Assembly (NCBI RefSeq): GCF_900115865.1
Contig: NZ_FOXY01000007.1
Location: 181,243 to 245,242, forward strand
Length of the DNA stretch: 64,000 nucleotides
Source: Donghicola eburneus
GTDB taxonomy: Bacteria; Pseudomonadota; Alphaproteobacteria; Rhodobacterales; Rhodobacteraceae
Direction: 5' to 3'
Below the pieces are notes generated by a model. The model searched no databases. It was not told the DNA's origin and saw nothing but the letters and a program-made list of their open reading frames with translations. This document shows, piece by piece, positions 9,899 to 18,642 of the stretch. Made by a program: the position numbers and the translations under genes. Every line of letters begins with the position of its first letter. Position 1 is the stretch's first letter.

Positions 9899-11200
9899 AT
9901 GCCCGTATTCCTGTCCACCCGTGACGCCGATTTCGAAGCCCAGTTCACCGCGCTGCTCGGTGCCAAGCGCGAGGACAGCCCCGATGTGGATCATATCGTT
10001 GCAGAGATCATTGCGGACATCCGTGCGCGCGGCGACGAAGCTCTGCTGGAATACACGCAGCGCTTTGATTGCCTGGAGCTGACCGCGGATACGCTGGCCT
10101 TTTCCGAAGCAGAGATCGACGCACTGATCGCAGAGGTTCCCGCCGAAGAGCGCGAGGCTCTGGAACTGGCAGCCGCCCGCATCCGCGCCTACCACGAGCG
10201 TCAAATCCCCGAAGATCAGCGCTGGACCGATGAGAGCGGCGCAGAGCTTGGCTGGCGTTGGACCCCTGTATCGGCCGCTGGCCTGTATGTGCCCGGTGGT
10301 CTGGCGTCCTATCCAAGCTCTGTGTTGATGAACGCCATTCCGGCCAAGGTAGCTGGGGTTCAGCGTCTGGCGATCACCGTGCCGACCCCTGATGGCGTGG
10401 CGAACCCCTTGGTCCTGCTGGCTGCGCGCCTGTCGGGTGTGGACGAAGTTTATCGCGTGGGTGGGGCGCAGGCCGTGGCCGCGCTGGCCTATGGCACTGA
10501 CACCATCAAGCCTGTCGACAAAATAACTGGCCCCGGTAACGCCTTTGTCGCGGCAGCCAAGCGCCGTGTGTTCGGCAAGGTCGGGATCGACATGATTGCG
10601 GGCCCTTCGGAAATTCTGGTGATAGCGGACAAGGACAATAACGCGGACTGGATCGCTTTGGACCTGATGAGCCAAGCCGAGCACGACGAGAGCGCGCAAT
10701 CGATCCTGATCACCGACAGCGAAGATTTCGCGCGCGAGGTCTGCGCCGCTGTGGATCGCCAACTGGAAACGCTAGAGCGTCGCGCGATCGCGGGTGCCAG
10801 CTGGCGTGATTTTGGCGCGGTCATTGTGGTGGACGATCTGGATCAGGCCGCGCAACTGTCTGACCGCATTGCGCCAGAGCACTTGGAGCTGTGTGTGGCC
10901 GACCCTGACGGCCTGTCGGACAAGATCACCCACGCGGGCGCAATTTTCCTCGGTGCTTGGACGCCAGAGGCGATTGGTGACTATGTCGGTGGTCCGAACC
11001 ACGTGCTGCCCACCGCACGCTCGGCCCGTTTCAGCTCTGGCCTGTCGGTGATGGATTTCGTCAAACGCACGACGCTGGCCAAGATGACCCCCGCCGCGTT
11101 GCGGGCTATCGGGCCTGCGGCTGAGGTGCTGGCAAAATCGGAGAGCCTTCAGTCTCATGGCTTGTCCGTCACCGCACGCCTGCAAAGCCTGAATGATTGA
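9899..11200 (+). CDS. hisD: Histidinol dehydrogenase
   Basis: A 433-residue zinc enzyme catalysing the last two steps of histidine synthesis, L-histidinol to L-histidine with two NAD. Signatures visible are YVPGGLASYPSSVLMNAIPAKVAG, VYRVGGAQAVAALAYGT, ITGPGN, GPSEILVIAD, LMSQAEHDESAQS (Zn ligands Gln/His), APEHLEL, and GPNHVLPTARSARFSSGLSV. Length is normal. AGGAG lies a suitable distance from the ATG. It is the start of the segment that in relatives continues with UPF0262 and a phosphatase gene; here two arsenic-type genes intervene. Confidence 0.97.
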   Translation: MPVFLSTRDADFEAQFTALLGAKREDSPDVDHIVAEIIADIRARGDEALLEYTQRFDCLELTADTLAFSEAEIDALIAEVPAEEREALELAAARIRAYHERQIPEDQRWTDESGAELGWRWTPVSAAGLYVPGGLASYPSSVLMNAIPAKVAGVQRLAITVPTPDGVANPLVLLAARLSGVDEVYRVGGAQAVAALAYGTDTIKPVDKITGPGNAFVAAAKRRVFGKVGIDMIAGPSEILVIADKDNNADWIALDLMSQAEHDESAQSILITDSEDFAREVCAAVDRQLETLERRAIAGASWRDFGAVIVVDDLDQAAQLSDRIAPEHLELCVADPDGLSDKITHAGAIFLGAWTPEAIGDYVGGPNHVLPTARSARFSSGLSVMDFVKRTTLAKMTPAALRAIGPAAEVLAKSESLQSHGLSVTARLQSLND

Positions 11201-11205
11201 TCGCC

Positions 11206-11625
11206 ATGACCGCTACGATTTATCACAATCCCCGCTGTAGCAAATCGCGCAACGCCCTGACTATTTTGCAAGCCGCAGGCGAAGCGCCAGATGTCGTTGA
11301 ATATCTGAAAACCGGATGGACGCGCGACTTGCTGGTGTCACTGTTTACAGAAGCGGGCATTACGGCACGCGATGCTCTGCGCAAGGGCGAGACGCAGGCA
11401 AAAGAGCTCGGGCTGTCTGCCCCCGATGTCACCGACGACCAGATCATCGAGGCAATGATCACGCACCCCGTTCTGGTCGAGCGGCCCATCGTCCGCACGC
11501 CCAAAGGCGTCGCAGTGTGCCGTCCGATGTCGAACCTCTTGCCGCTCTTGGCGCAGCCGCTTTCGGGACCCGTCACCGATGCCAAGGGCAAAGTCTTGGT
11601 CGACGACCAGGGAAACGCCCTGTGA
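11206..11625 (+). CDS. arsC: Arsenate reductase, glutaredoxin-dependent ArsC family
   Basis: A 139-residue thioredoxin-fold reductase. [11 protein letters not shown] places the nucleophilic cysteine at residue 11, matching Cys12 of the plasmid R773 enzyme. The downstream arginines in [13 protein letters not shown] and CRP match the oxyanion-binding positions. It would reduce arsenate to arsenite using glutathione and glutaredoxin. It starts five bases after hisD and its stop overlaps the next gene (GTGA). No ArsR regulator or arsenite pump is in the window, so arsenite export must come from elsewhere, or the pair is used for another substrate. Confidence 0.88.
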   Translation: MTATIYHNPRCSKSRNALTILQAAGEAPDVVEYLKTGWTRDLLVSLFTEAGITARDALRKGETQAKELGLSAPDVTDDQIIEAMITHPVLVERPIVRTPKGVAVCRPMSNLLPLLAQPLSGPVTDAKGKVLVDDQGNAL

Positions 11626-12332
11626 CCGATACGCCGAATATCGACGACACCTTGTTTCAGACCTTCGACCCTGCGCGTTTGTTCGAGGCGGAGCGCAGCA
11701 CCCATGCTCCGCGCATTCTGGTGCTCTATGGATCGCTGCGTGCACGGTCCTATTCGCGTCTTCTGGCCGAGGAAGCGGGCCGCATTCTGACGCGTCTTGG
11801 TGCCGAAGTGCGGTTTTTTGATCCCAAAGGCCTGCCCCTGCCTGACGCCGAAGACGCCAGCCACCCCAAGGTCGCTGAATTGCGCGAGCTGGCCCAATGG
11901 GCCGAGGGCATGGTGTGGTCCAGCCCCGAACGACATGGCGCGATGACGTCTGTCATGAAAGCCCAGATCGACTGGATTCCGCTGTCTCTGGGCGGCGTGC
12001 GTCCGACTCAGGGCAAGACGCTGGCGCTCTTGCAGGTCTGCGGCGGCAGCCAAAGTTTCAATACGGTCAACCAGATGCGCATTCTGGGCCGCTGGATGCG
12101 GATGCTGACGATCCCGAACCAGAGCAGTGTCGCCAAAGCCTTTCACGAGTTCGACGAGTCAGGCCGGATGCTGCCAAGCGCCTATTACAACCGCGTTGTC
12201 GATGTCATGGAAGAGTTGGTGAAATTTACTTGGCTCACCCGCGATGTGAACGATACCCTGCTGGATCGCTACAGCGAACACGTAGAATCTGCCGAGGACC
12301 TGTCGCAACGGGTGAACCAGAAATCGCTCTGA
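11622..12332 (+). CDS. arsH: ArsH-type NADPH-dependent FMN reductase
   Basis: A 236-residue flavodoxin-fold flavoprotein. [19 protein letters not shown] is the FMN-phosphate loop of Ars[38 protein letters not shown] and [17 protein letters not shown] are characteristic ArsH segments. ArsH proteins oxidise trivalent organoarsenicals and reduce azo dyes or quinones with NADPH. The GTG start overlaps the arsC stop by four bases, so the two form one translational unit. Confidence 0.88.
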   Translation: MTDTPNIDDTLFQTFDPARLFEAERSTHAPRILVLYGSLRARSYSRLLAEEAGRILTRLGAEVRFFDPKGLPLPDAEDASHPKVAELRELAQWAEGMVWSSPERHGAMTSVMKAQIDWIPLSLGGVRPTQGKTLALLQVCGGSQSFNTVNQMRILGRWMRMLTIPNQSSVAKAFHEFDESGRMLPSAYYNRVVDVMEELVKFTWLTRDVNDTLLDRYSEHVESAEDLSQRVNQKSL

Positions 12333-12410
12333 TCGGGGCAATGCGCTTGCACCTATCCTAATGGTCACTAAAGATACGGTCGAAGAAAGTAACTGTTAGT
12401 GCCCCCTCTT

Positions 12411-12890
12411 ATGTCTCGTATCTCAAATATCACTCTGGACGACAGCGCCCTCCCGCCGCCGACCCCCGAGATTGAACAGGAACGCCGCGTGGCGATGTTC
12501 GATCTTCTAGAGGATAATAGCCTTGTCTTGCCCGCACGGGATGACCGCCCCGCGCCCGACGGACCCTACCATCTGGATCTGTCGATCCGTGACAAGCGTC
12601 TTGTCTTCGACCTGAACACCGAAGGCGGCGAAAAAGCCGCTGAATTCCATCTGTCGCTTGGGCCGTTCCGCCAAGTGGTCAAAGACTACTTCCAAATCTG
12701 CGCCAGCTACTTTGACGCTGTGAAAAAGATGCCCCCGAGCCAGATCGAAGCGATCGATATGGCCCGTCGCGGCATCCACAACGAAGGCGCGCGCATCCTT
12801 CAAGAGCGTCTCGAAGGCAAAGCCGAGCTCGATAGCGACACAGCGCGGCGTCTCTTCACCCTGATTTGCGTTCTGCATTTCGGAGGGTAG
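12411..12890 (+). CDS. UPF0262 family protein
   Basis: A 159-residue conserved alphaproteobacterial protein. The block IEQERRVAMFDLLEDNSL, the LDLSIRDKRLVFDLNTE strand and the IDMARRGIHNEGARILQERL helix identify UPF0262. No function is known. It normally sits between hisD and a low-molecular-weight phosphatase gene, as here. The ATG at 12411 is preferred over an in-frame GTG at 12399 because it matches the usual N-terminus. Confidence 0.85.
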   Translation: MSRISNITLDDSALPPPTPEIEQERRVAMFDLLEDNSLVLPARDDRPAPDGPYHLDLSIRDKRLVFDLNTEGGEKAAEFHLSLGPFRQVVKDYFQICASYFDAVKKMPPSQIEAIDMARRGIHNEGARILQERLEGKAELDSDTARRLFTLICVLHFGG

Positions 12891-12893
12891 TGG

Positions 12894-13355
12894 TTGACGC
12901 GGGAGGTGCCTCAGTCGGTTTTGTTCTGCTGCGATCACAACGCGGTACGGTCCCCCATGGCCGAAGGCTTGATGAAAAAGCTGTACGGGCAGCAATGCTA
13001 CGTCCAGTCGGTCGGCGTAAAGAATGACATGGAGATCGACGGCTTTGCCGTTTCTGTCTGCAAAGAGGTCGGGGTGGAGTTGGACCGACACCAGTCCCGC
13101 AGCTTCGATGAGATGGAGCAATGGGGCGATGATTTGTCGTCCTATGATCTGATTATTGCACTGTCTCCCGCAAGTCAGCGGCGCGCGTTGGAACTGACCC
13201 GCTTCTTCCACCTCGACGTAGACTATTGGCCTATCCTCGATCCGACAGGTTTGGGGGAAACTCGCGACGCGAAGCTGGTGCAATATAGGGCAGCTCGTGA
13301 CCAGATTGTTCAGCGGCTGACCGACGCATTCGGGCCGCCAGAAAGCGAGGATTGA
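12894..13355 (+). CDS. Low-molecular-weight protein tyrosine phosphatase-like protein
   Basis: A 153-residue protein with VLFCCDHNAVRSPMAEGL at the N-terminus: Cys13-x5-Arg19 is the phosphatase P-loop signature. A second conserved segment, YWPILDP near residue 112, supplies the candidate general-acid Asp. The target is unknown. GGAGGG lies seven bases before the TTG start. A TTG start is unusual but the spacing supports it, and no in-frame ATG lies upstream of the P-loop. Confidence 0.82.
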   Translation: MTREVPQSVLFCCDHNAVRSPMAEGLMKKLYGQQCYVQSVGVKNDMEIDGFAVSVCKEVGVELDRHQSRSFDEMEQWGDDLSSYDLIIALSPASQRRALELTRFFHLDVDYWPILDPTGLGETRDAKLVQYRAARDQIVQRLTDAFGPPESED

Positions 13356-13754
13356 ATGAGCGCGACCGACGTACTGCGCCGTTACTACGATGCATTTAAC
13401 GCAGGCGACACCGACGGCATGCTGGAGTGCTTGTCCGACGACGTGGCGCACCACGTGAACGAGGGTAACATCCGCGTGGGCAAAGAAAAATTTGCAGAGT
13501 TCAACGCCCACATGACCCGCTGCTACAAAGAAAACCTCACCGACATCGTGCTGTTCGAAGCCGAAGGCGGCACCCGCGCAGCGGCCGAGTTCACTGTGAA
13601 CGGCACCTATCTGCAAACTGACGAAGGTTTGCCCGAGGCCAAGGGCCAGACCTACCGTCTGCCTGCTGGCACATTCTTTAGCCTCGAGGGCGACAAGATC
13701 ACCCGCGTGGTGACCTACTACAACCTCTCTGACTGGATTCGGCAGGTCCAGTGA
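13356..13754 (+). CDS. SnoaL-like / NTF2-fold protein
   Basis: A 132-residue protein of the NTF2-like superfamily: RRYYDAFNAGDTDGMLECLSDDVAHHVNEG is the opening cone-fold helix and strand. The ending GTFFSLEGDKITRVVTYYNLSDWIRQV is typical of ketosteroid-isomerase-related members. Substrate and activity are unknown. The start codon directly follows the preceding stop (TGAATG) and the stop overlaps the next gene (GTGA), so it is part of a tightly packed unit with the phosphatase-like and acetyltransferase genes. Confidence 0.8.
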   Translation: MSATDVLRRYYDAFNAGDTDGMLECLSDDVAHHVNEGNIRVGKEKFAEFNAHMTRCYKENLTDIVLFEAEGGTRAAAEFTVNGTYLQTDEGLPEAKGQTYRLPAGTFFSLEGDKITRVVTYYNLSDWIRQVQ

Positions 13755-14356
13755 CCCTACGCATCGAAACCCTGAGGGGCGAAGCGCTGGACGCGGCACT
13801 CGATGATGTGGCGCGTCTGCGGATCACCGTGTTTCGTGATTGGCCGTATTTGTACGACGGCTCGCTCGACTATGAACGCAAGTATCTAGAGGTTTATCGC
13901 CAGAGTGATCAGACGGTTCTGGTTGGGGCCTTCGACGGAACGCGCCTGGTTGGTGCGGCGACGGGCACCCCGATGCTGGACCATGCCGAAGATTTTGCGA
14001 CCGCCTTTGAGGGCGCGGGCTATGACCTTGTGAACATCTTTTACTGTGCCGAATCTGTTTTGCTGCCGGACTATCGGGGGCAGGGCGCAGGACACCGTTT
14101 CTTTGACCTAAGAGAAGCGCATGCGCGATCGGTCGGGTCGCAATACACCGCCTTCTGCAGCGTGCAGCGTCCAGCGGATCACCCGATGCGTCCCGCGGAC
14201 TATGCTCCGCTGGATCCGTTTTGGCGCAAGCGGGGCTACCGTCCGCTCGACGGGGTCATTGCACAGTTCAGCTGGAAAGATGTGGGCGATTCCTTTGAAA
14301 CGAAAAAGCCGCTCCAGTTTTGGATACGCGATCTTTCGTCCGAAGATAAAAGCTGA
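13751..14356 (+). CDS. GNAT family N-acetyltransferase
   Basis: A 201-residue protein. VLVGAFDGTRLVGAATGTPM resembles the central beta-strands of GNAT enzymes, and LLPDYRGQGAGHRFFDLREAHAR contains the acetyl-CoA pyrophosphate-binding R/Q-x-x-G-x-G/A motif near residues 112-117. The acceptor substrate is unknown. The GTG start overlaps the preceding stop by four bases. It ends a five-gene packed run; a 370-base gap follows. Confidence 0.82.
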   Translation: MTLRIETLRGEALDAALDDVARLRITVFRDWPYLYDGSLDYERKYLEVYRQSDQTVLVGAFDGTRLVGAATGTPMLDHAEDFATAFEGAGYDLVNIFYCAESVLLPDYRGQGAGHRFFDLREAHARSVGSQYTAFCSVQRPADHPMRPADYAPLDPFWRKRGYRPLDGVIAQFSWKDVGDSFETKKPLQFWIRDLSSEDKS

Positions 14357-14729
14357 GGGGGCCAGGGGGTTGGGGGATTTGGGGTGAAGCGCTCGTAGCG
14401 GGCCACTCGTACTCTGATACCGACCGTTGAACTCTTTACCGTCACTCGCAAACATGCGCCGTTTGGAACATCTTCATTCGCGTGGACGGGTGAAACGGTC
14501 ACTCTGTAAAAGGTTACTTCCGACCAGTGGCGCCGCTGGCGCCCCTCTACCCGGCGTTAACCGAGTAAGAATGGTATACCGTCTTGATTTGCAAAAATCT
14601 CGGGCACATCAGTGCAGAATCTACTGCCTTTTGTTGGGGCCTCTGACTTAAGGGTAGGAAACTCAACGTCTTGCGTAGGTTTGGGCCTACGTGCAAAATT
14701 TTGTTATCACGTGAATGGGAAGCCAAAAG
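14357..14729. other. Intergenic gap with a small stem-loop
   Basis: No convincing gene is visible in this gap between the acetyltransferase and the nitrilase-type gene. It holds an inverted repeat CGTAGG/CCTACG at 14674-14691 with a TTTGGG loop, flanked by AT-rich sequence (AAAATTTTG). That may be part of the promoter or an operator of the downstream gene. Two GGCGCC palindromes near 14530 make a further small dyad. Confidence 0.4.
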
Positions 14730-15608
14730 ATGAAAGTCGCAACCGCAGCCTATCCGATTGACTGGCACGATTCTTGGCAAAGCTACGCGGACAAGGTCAC
14801 GCGTTGGGTGCATGATGCGGCCGAGAACGGGGCCCAGATGCTTGTTTTCCCAGAGTATGGCGCAATGGAACTGGCGTCTTTGGCCGGCGCAGAGCAGGCG
14901 GGGGATCTGGCTGGGTCGATTCGGGCCGTGTCGGACCGTGTGGCAGAGGCGGATGACCTGCACCGCCAACTGGCGCAGGACACGCAGACCTATATTCTGT
15001 CGGCAAGTGCGCCCGTGCCAGACGGGGATGAGATCGTGAACCGCGCTCGTTTCTTTAGCCCCGCTGGTGCGATGGACTGGCAGGACAAACAGATCATGAC
15101 CCGCTTCGAACGCGAAGATTGGGGAATCGCCGGGGGCGGCCCTCTCAAGATATTCGATACTGCGTTCGGCAAGGTTGGCATCCTGATCTGCTATGATTCG
15201 GAATTTCCACTTTTGGCGCGCGCTTTGGTGGACGCAGGCTGCGAAGCGATCCTTGTGCCCTCTGCGACCGAAGCGCTCAGTGGCTACAGTCGCGTTCGTA
15301 TCGGCGCGATGGCCCGTGCGCTGGAATGCCAGTGCGTGACGGTCATGGCCTCGAACGTGGGCGATGCCCCATGGTGTGAAGCCGTTGACCTGAATGTGGG
15401 GCGCGGCGGCGTCTTCTGCCCGCCGGATAAAGGGTTTGACCCCACGGGCGTTCTGGCCGAAGGTGTGATGAACCAGCCGCGCTGGACCTATGCCGAGATC
15501 GACTTTGACCAGATCGCGGAGGTCCGAAAAGACGGCGTGGTGCTTAATTTGACCCACTGGGAAGAGCAACTGCCGCGAGTTTCTGCGGTGGAATTGTCAC
15601 CTTTCTGA
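14730..15608 (+). CDS. Carbon-nitrogen hydrolase (nitrilase superfamily)
   Basis: A 292-residue enzyme with the full Glu-Lys-Cys triad of the superfamily: LVFPEYGAME (Glu42), DKQIMTRFERE (Lys) and GILICYDSEFPLLAR (Cys). It should hydrolyse an amide, or possibly an N-carbamoyl compound; the exact substrate is not readable. The motif set with ICYDSEFP resembles predicted amidases rather than true nitrilases. An alternative ATG at 14715 would add five residues. It stands between the accessory genes and infA and is probably transcribed from its own promoter in the preceding gap. Confidence 0.88.
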   Translation: MKVATAAYPIDWHDSWQSYADKVTRWVHDAAENGAQMLVFPEYGAMELASLAGAEQAGDLAGSIRAVSDRVAEADDLHRQLAQDTQTYILSASAPVPDGDEIVNRARFFSPAGAMDWQDKQIMTRFEREDWGIAGGGPLKIFDTAFGKVGILICYDSEFPLLARALVDAGCEAILVPSATEALSGYSRVRIGAMARALECQCVTVMASNVGDAPWCEAVDLNVGRGGVFCPPDKGFDPTGVLAEGVMNQPRWTYAEIDFDQIAEVRKDGVVLNLTHWEEQLPRVSAVELSPF

Positions 15609-15688
15609 GATTGTTCTTGAAAATCTGCTATAATCGGCCCAATTAGTGGCGCGTCCTACATGAGGGCGAGACTAAATACGGAGTGAAC

Positions 15689-15907
15689 ATGGCCAAGGAA
15701 GAATTGCTCGAATTTCCCGGCGTCGTGAAGGAACTCCTGCCTAATGCGACATTCCGGGTCGAGCTTGAGAACGGCCATGAGATCATCGCACATACGGCAG
15801 GCAAGATGCGCAAAAACCGCATCCGTGTTCTGGCTGGCGACCGCGTACAGGTGGAAATGACCCCCTACGATCTGACCAAGGGTCGGATCAACTACCGCTT
15901 CAAGTAA
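15689..15907 (+). CDS. infA: Translation initiation factor IF-1
   Basis: A 72-residue single-domain OB-fold protein, [20 protein letters not shown] through RINYRFK. It binds the A site of the 30S subunit and works with IF-2 and IF-3 in initiation. Sequence and length are textbook for alphaproteobacteria. GGAGTGAAC precedes the ATG. It leads a run with maf, RNase E/G and yacG, spaced by 5, 4 and 3 bases, so these are likely one operon. Confidence 0.97.
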   Translation: MAKEELLEFPGVVKELLPNATFRVELENGHEIIAHTAGKMRKNRIRVLAGDRVQVEMTPYDLTKGRINYRFK

Positions 15908-15912
15908 ACGAA

Positions 15913-16485
15913 GTGGCTTTAATCCTCGGCTCAGGCAGCCCGCGCAGGCGGGAACTGTTGGCGCAAATGGGCGTCGTGGCCGATTATATCCGGTCGCCGG
16001 ATATCGATGAAACGCCGGAGCGGGGCGAACAGCCCCGCCCATACTGCGAACGCATGGCGCGGGAAAAGGCTTTGGCCGTTCCCGGCGGTGCGGTCGACAT
16101 CATTCTCTCTGCAGATACGACTGTCGCGCTAGGGCGCCGCATCTTGGGCAAGCCCGAGAACGAGAAAGAGGCTGCCTCTTTCCTGCTGGCTCTGTCCGGT
16201 CGCCGTCACCGCGTGATCACCGCTGTTGCGGTGCGCAAGGCGGGCAAGCTGTGGGAAAAATCTGTCGTCACCCAAGTTATGATGAAGCGCCTCTCGGACA
16301 ACGAGCTCAACACCTACCTCGCCAGCGGTGATTGGAAGGGCAAGGCAGGCGCATACGGGATTCAAGGCGCAGCCAGCGCGTTCATCCCGTGGATCAACGG
16401 ATCATTTACTGCGGTTGTCGGTCTGCCGATGGCAGAGACCGCGAATTTGCTGCAGGCCGCAGGATACCCTCTTTACGGAGAATGA
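15913..16485 (+). CDS. maf: Maf family nucleotide pyrophosphatase
   Basis: A 190-residue house-cleaning NTP pyrophosphatase. It has [17 protein letters not shown] at the N-terminus, the [10 protein letters not shown] segment, [19 protein letters not shown] containing the conserved Asp, and [18 protein letters not shown] near residue 140. Maf enzymes hydrolyse non-canonical or canonical dTTP/UTP to monophosphates. The GTG start lies five bases after infA. Confidence 0.92.
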   Translation: MALILGSGSPRRRELLAQMGVVADYIRSPDIDETPERGEQPRPYCERMAREKALAVPGGAVDIILSADTTVALGRRILGKPENEKEAASFLLALSGRRHRVITAVAVRKAGKLWEKSVVTQVMMKRLSDNELNTYLASGDWKGKAGAYGIQGAASAFIPWINGSFTAVVGLPMAETANLLQAAGYPLYGE

Positions 16486-16489
16486 AGAC

Positions 16490-17521
16490 ATGAAAGGTCG
16501 TCTGATTGCCCTGGACCACATCGGAGAGGTCGAGGCTGCTGCACTTATGGTGGATGGCAAACTCGAAGACCTTCTGATCGACAGCGATATGCCGCGTCCG
16601 GGCACCATCTATCGCGCCATTGCTGACCGCCCCATGAAAGGGCAGGGCGGCATGTTCCTAAAAACGCCCGATGGCAATTGCTTCTTGCGTCAGACCAAGG
16701 GGCTGGCCCCCGGGGATGCGGTGCTTGTGCAGGTCACGGGTTATGCCGAGCCGGGCAAAGCGATGCCTGTGACCTTGGACGTCCTGTTCAAGAGCCGCTA
16801 CGCCATCATTACCCCCGACAAGCCCGGTCTGAATATCAGCCGTTCCATCCGCGACGATGATCGCCGTGACGAGCTGCAAGGCATCGCCAAGGGGACAATG
16901 CAAGGCAGCGAGTTTGGTTTGATCCTGCGTTCTGCCTGCGCCGAAGCGGACGACGAAGAGGTGGCCGAGGACGTGACAGCCATGCTCGACATGGCGAACG
17001 CCGTGCTGGCAGACCGCGAAGGCTCTGAGCCTGAGAAACTGGTCGAAGGCGATGGCCCCCACCTGCTGGCCTGGCGCGAATGGTACGAACGCGCGACCGT
17101 CGACGCAGAGGCTGGCAGCTTCGAAGCCAACGGTGTTCTAGACGCGATAGAGGACCTGTCCTCTCCCAAAGTCATGCTCGAAGGCGGCGGGTTCATGTTT
17201 GTCGAACCGACCCGCGCTTTGGTCGCCGTGGATGTGAACACCGGCGGGGATTCGTCCCATGCAGCTGGGATCAAAGCGAACTTTGCTGCTGCACGCGCCA
17301 TTCCGCGTGCTCTTCGCCTGCGTGGTCTTGGCGGCCAGATTGTGCTGGACTTGGCTCCTATGCCCAAGAAAGAGCGCCGGACGTTTGAAACCAGCCTGCG
17401 TGCGGCCTTCAAAGCAGACGGCATCGATACCGCCTTGCTGGGCTGGACGACCCTTGGCCATTTCGAGCTGCAGCGCAAACGCGAGCGCCGTGTCTTACGC
17501 GATTGCTTGCCCAAGGTATAA
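16490..17521 (+). CDS. Short ribonuclease E/G family protein
   Basis: A 343-residue protein aligned by eye to the catalytic core of RNase E/G. It has an opening strand MKGRLIALDHIGEVEAAALM, an S1-like stretch GDAVLVQVTGYAEPGKAMPVT, and a catalytic-type segment LVAVDVNTGGDSS with the first Mg-binding Asp. It also has GGQIVLDLAPMPKKERR with the second. It is much shorter than E. coli RNase G (about 490 residues) and ends soon after the second Asp. The CPxC zinc-link that holds the RNase E tetramer is absent. It may act as a monomer or dimer in rRNA or mRNA processing. A dedicated 5'-sensor is not obvious. Confidence 0.85.
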   Translation: MKGRLIALDHIGEVEAAALMVDGKLEDLLIDSDMPRPGTIYRAIADRPMKGQGGMFLKTPDGNCFLRQTKGLAPGDAVLVQVTGYAEPGKAMPVTLDVLFKSRYAIITPDKPGLNISRSIRDDDRRDELQGIAKGTMQGSEFGLILRSACAEADDEEVAEDVTAMLDMANAVLADREGSEPEKLVEGDGPHLLAWREWYERATVDAEAGSFEANGVLDAIEDLSSPKVMLEGGGFMFVEPTRALVAVDVNTGGDSSHAAGIKANFAAARAIPRALRLRGLGGQIVLDLAPMPKKERRTFETSLRAAFKADGIDTALLGWTTLGHFELQRKRERRVLRDCLPKV

Positions 17522-17524
17522 CCG

Positions 17525-17707
17525 ATGGCCTGCCCGATCTGTGATAAGCAAACCGATCCGAAGTACCGTCCGTTCTGCTCCAAACGCTGTGCGGACATCG
17601 ATCTGGCCAAGTGGATGACCGGCTCTTACGCCGTGCCGTCCACCGATCCCGAGGACTTGGAACAGGCCCTTGAGGAGGCTGAACAAAAAAAATCAAAACC
17701 CCACTGA
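17525..17707 (+). CDS. yacG: DNA gyrase inhibitor YacG
   Basis: A 60-residue zinc protein: Cys3-x2-Cys6 and Cys18-x3-Cys22 form the zinc finger, followed by DIDLAKWMTGSYAVP, the conserved helical tail. YacG binds the GyrB C-terminal region and blocks DNA binding. It follows the RNase E/G gene by three bases. An AT-rich dyad (AAAAAATCA/TGATTTTTT, 17687-17713) covers its stop codon and may end the transcript. Confidence 0.92.
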   Translation: MACPICDKQTDPKYRPFCSKRCADIDLAKWMTGSYAVPSTDPEDLEQALEEAEQKKSKPH

Positions 17708-17785
17708 TTTTTTCTGTTTCGGGTCTGGACACTCCCGAGAACTGCGCATAATACAGCGCTCACCCGAACGGACAACGTTCACCCA

Positions 17786-17860
17786 GCCCGGGTAGCTCAG
17801 GGGTAGAGCAGTGGATTGAAAATCCTCGTGTCGGTGGTTCGATTCCGCCCCCGGGCACCA
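17786..17860 (+). tRNA. tRNA-Phe(GAA)
   Basis: A 75-nt cloverleaf with encoded CCA. Acceptor arms GCCCGGG/CCCGGGC pair perfectly. The anticodon loop TTGAAAA gives anticodon GAA. The anticodon stem GTGGA/TCCTC has one T-T mismatch. The T-arm has GGTTCGATTCC. Confidence 0.95.
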
Positions 17861-17944
17861 TTTTACCGAATGAACATAAAGTGTTATCTGCTTGGTTCGC
17901 GCAGCGGTGAGATCACATTTCTTCTGCGCTACACGCCCAAATAC

Positions 17945-17982
17945 AAAAAACGCCTGTCGCAATCTGCGAGGGCGTTTTGTGT
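17945..17982. terminator. Bidirectional terminator between tRNA-Phe and nrsF
   Basis: A compound hairpin: outer stem AAAACGCC/GGCGTTTT (17947-17954 with 17971-17978) and inner stem TCGCA/TGCGA around loop ATC. A run of A residues precedes it and GTGTTTTC follows it. It can therefore end both the plus-strand tRNA and the minus-strand operon that stops at 18001. Confidence 0.8.
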
Positions 17983-18000
17983 TTTCGCTTGGGGTTATTC

Positions 18001-18642
18001 TTACCAGCGCAAGTACTTGTGGCCCGCCAACGCACCGATCCCGGTGCTGATCAATATTCCGATGCCGTACCATGTGACGTAGAACAGCGGCGCGTCTTCG
18101 TCGCAGTGCAGAGCGTAGCCCGCCGCAGCCAGTGCGCCGATCGCAAGGCCAAGGAGCGCGCCGGATCGGATTGGGCGAGTTGTGGCCCCTTGGCGCAGCG
18201 TGCGAATACCAACGACCAGCGGAAGAGCCGAGATCGCGGTGATCGAGATCAGGCAGGCGCCTGCCGTCTGGCCCATCAGCTCGGGAAGGAAGTTGGTGGG
18301 AGCTGTGTTCACGGCCTGTAAGAGGAAAAGGCCCGCGGCCAAGGCGACAGGCACGATGAGCGGCCAAACAGGACCGTCTCGTTCGGGGCGTGTTGTGAGG
18401 AACGCGATGGGCAGCGCCAAGCACGCCAACAACAAAGGCAGCGCGTTTTTAGCCAGCGTGACGGGGTCTTGAAGGGCTGCCCCAAGATCTGGACGGATCC
18501 CGAGTGCGCCAAGCACAGCGCCAAGGCCCACGGCAAAGGCCCCGCCGATCCAACCAGCCGCGCGGGGCAGGTCCAGTGGTTCAGGCGTCGGGCGCGCCGC
18601 GAGCGAGGCGATGAACGCGTCAGTGTCCTCAGGAGTTGTCAA
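18001..18642 (-). CDS. nrsF: NrsF-type anti-sigma factor (DUF1109)
   Basis: A 213-residue integral membrane protein with about six hydrophobic helices (e.g. AAGWIGGAFAVGLGAVLGAL, WPLIVPVALAAGLFLLQAV). The C-terminal block HCDEDAPLFYVTWYGIGILI ending in LRW is the DUF1109/NrsF hallmark. In Caulobacter NrsF holds the ECF factor sigma-F inactive, and two cysteines (131 and 181 there) are needed for release under heavy-metal stress. The matching residues here are Cys130 and Cys180, with an extra Cys74. The start overlaps the sigma factor stop by four bases, so the pair is translationally coupled. It is the last gene of the bufferin block. Confidence 0.9.
   Translation of the reverse strand: MTTPEDTDAFIASLAARPTPEPLDLPRAAGWIGGAFAVGLGAVLGALGIRPDLGAALQDPVTLAKNALPLLLACLALPIAFLTTRPERDGPVWPLIVPVALAAGLFLLQAVNTAPTNFLPELMGQTAGACLISITAISALPLVVGIRTLRQGATTRPIRSGALLGLAIGALAAAGYALHCDEDAPLFYVTWYGIGILISTGIGALAGHKYLRW

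Noticed and set aside
14520..14545. GGCGCC repeats as a regulatory dyad
   Set aside because: Short GC palindromes are common in DNA of this composition and there is no supporting context.
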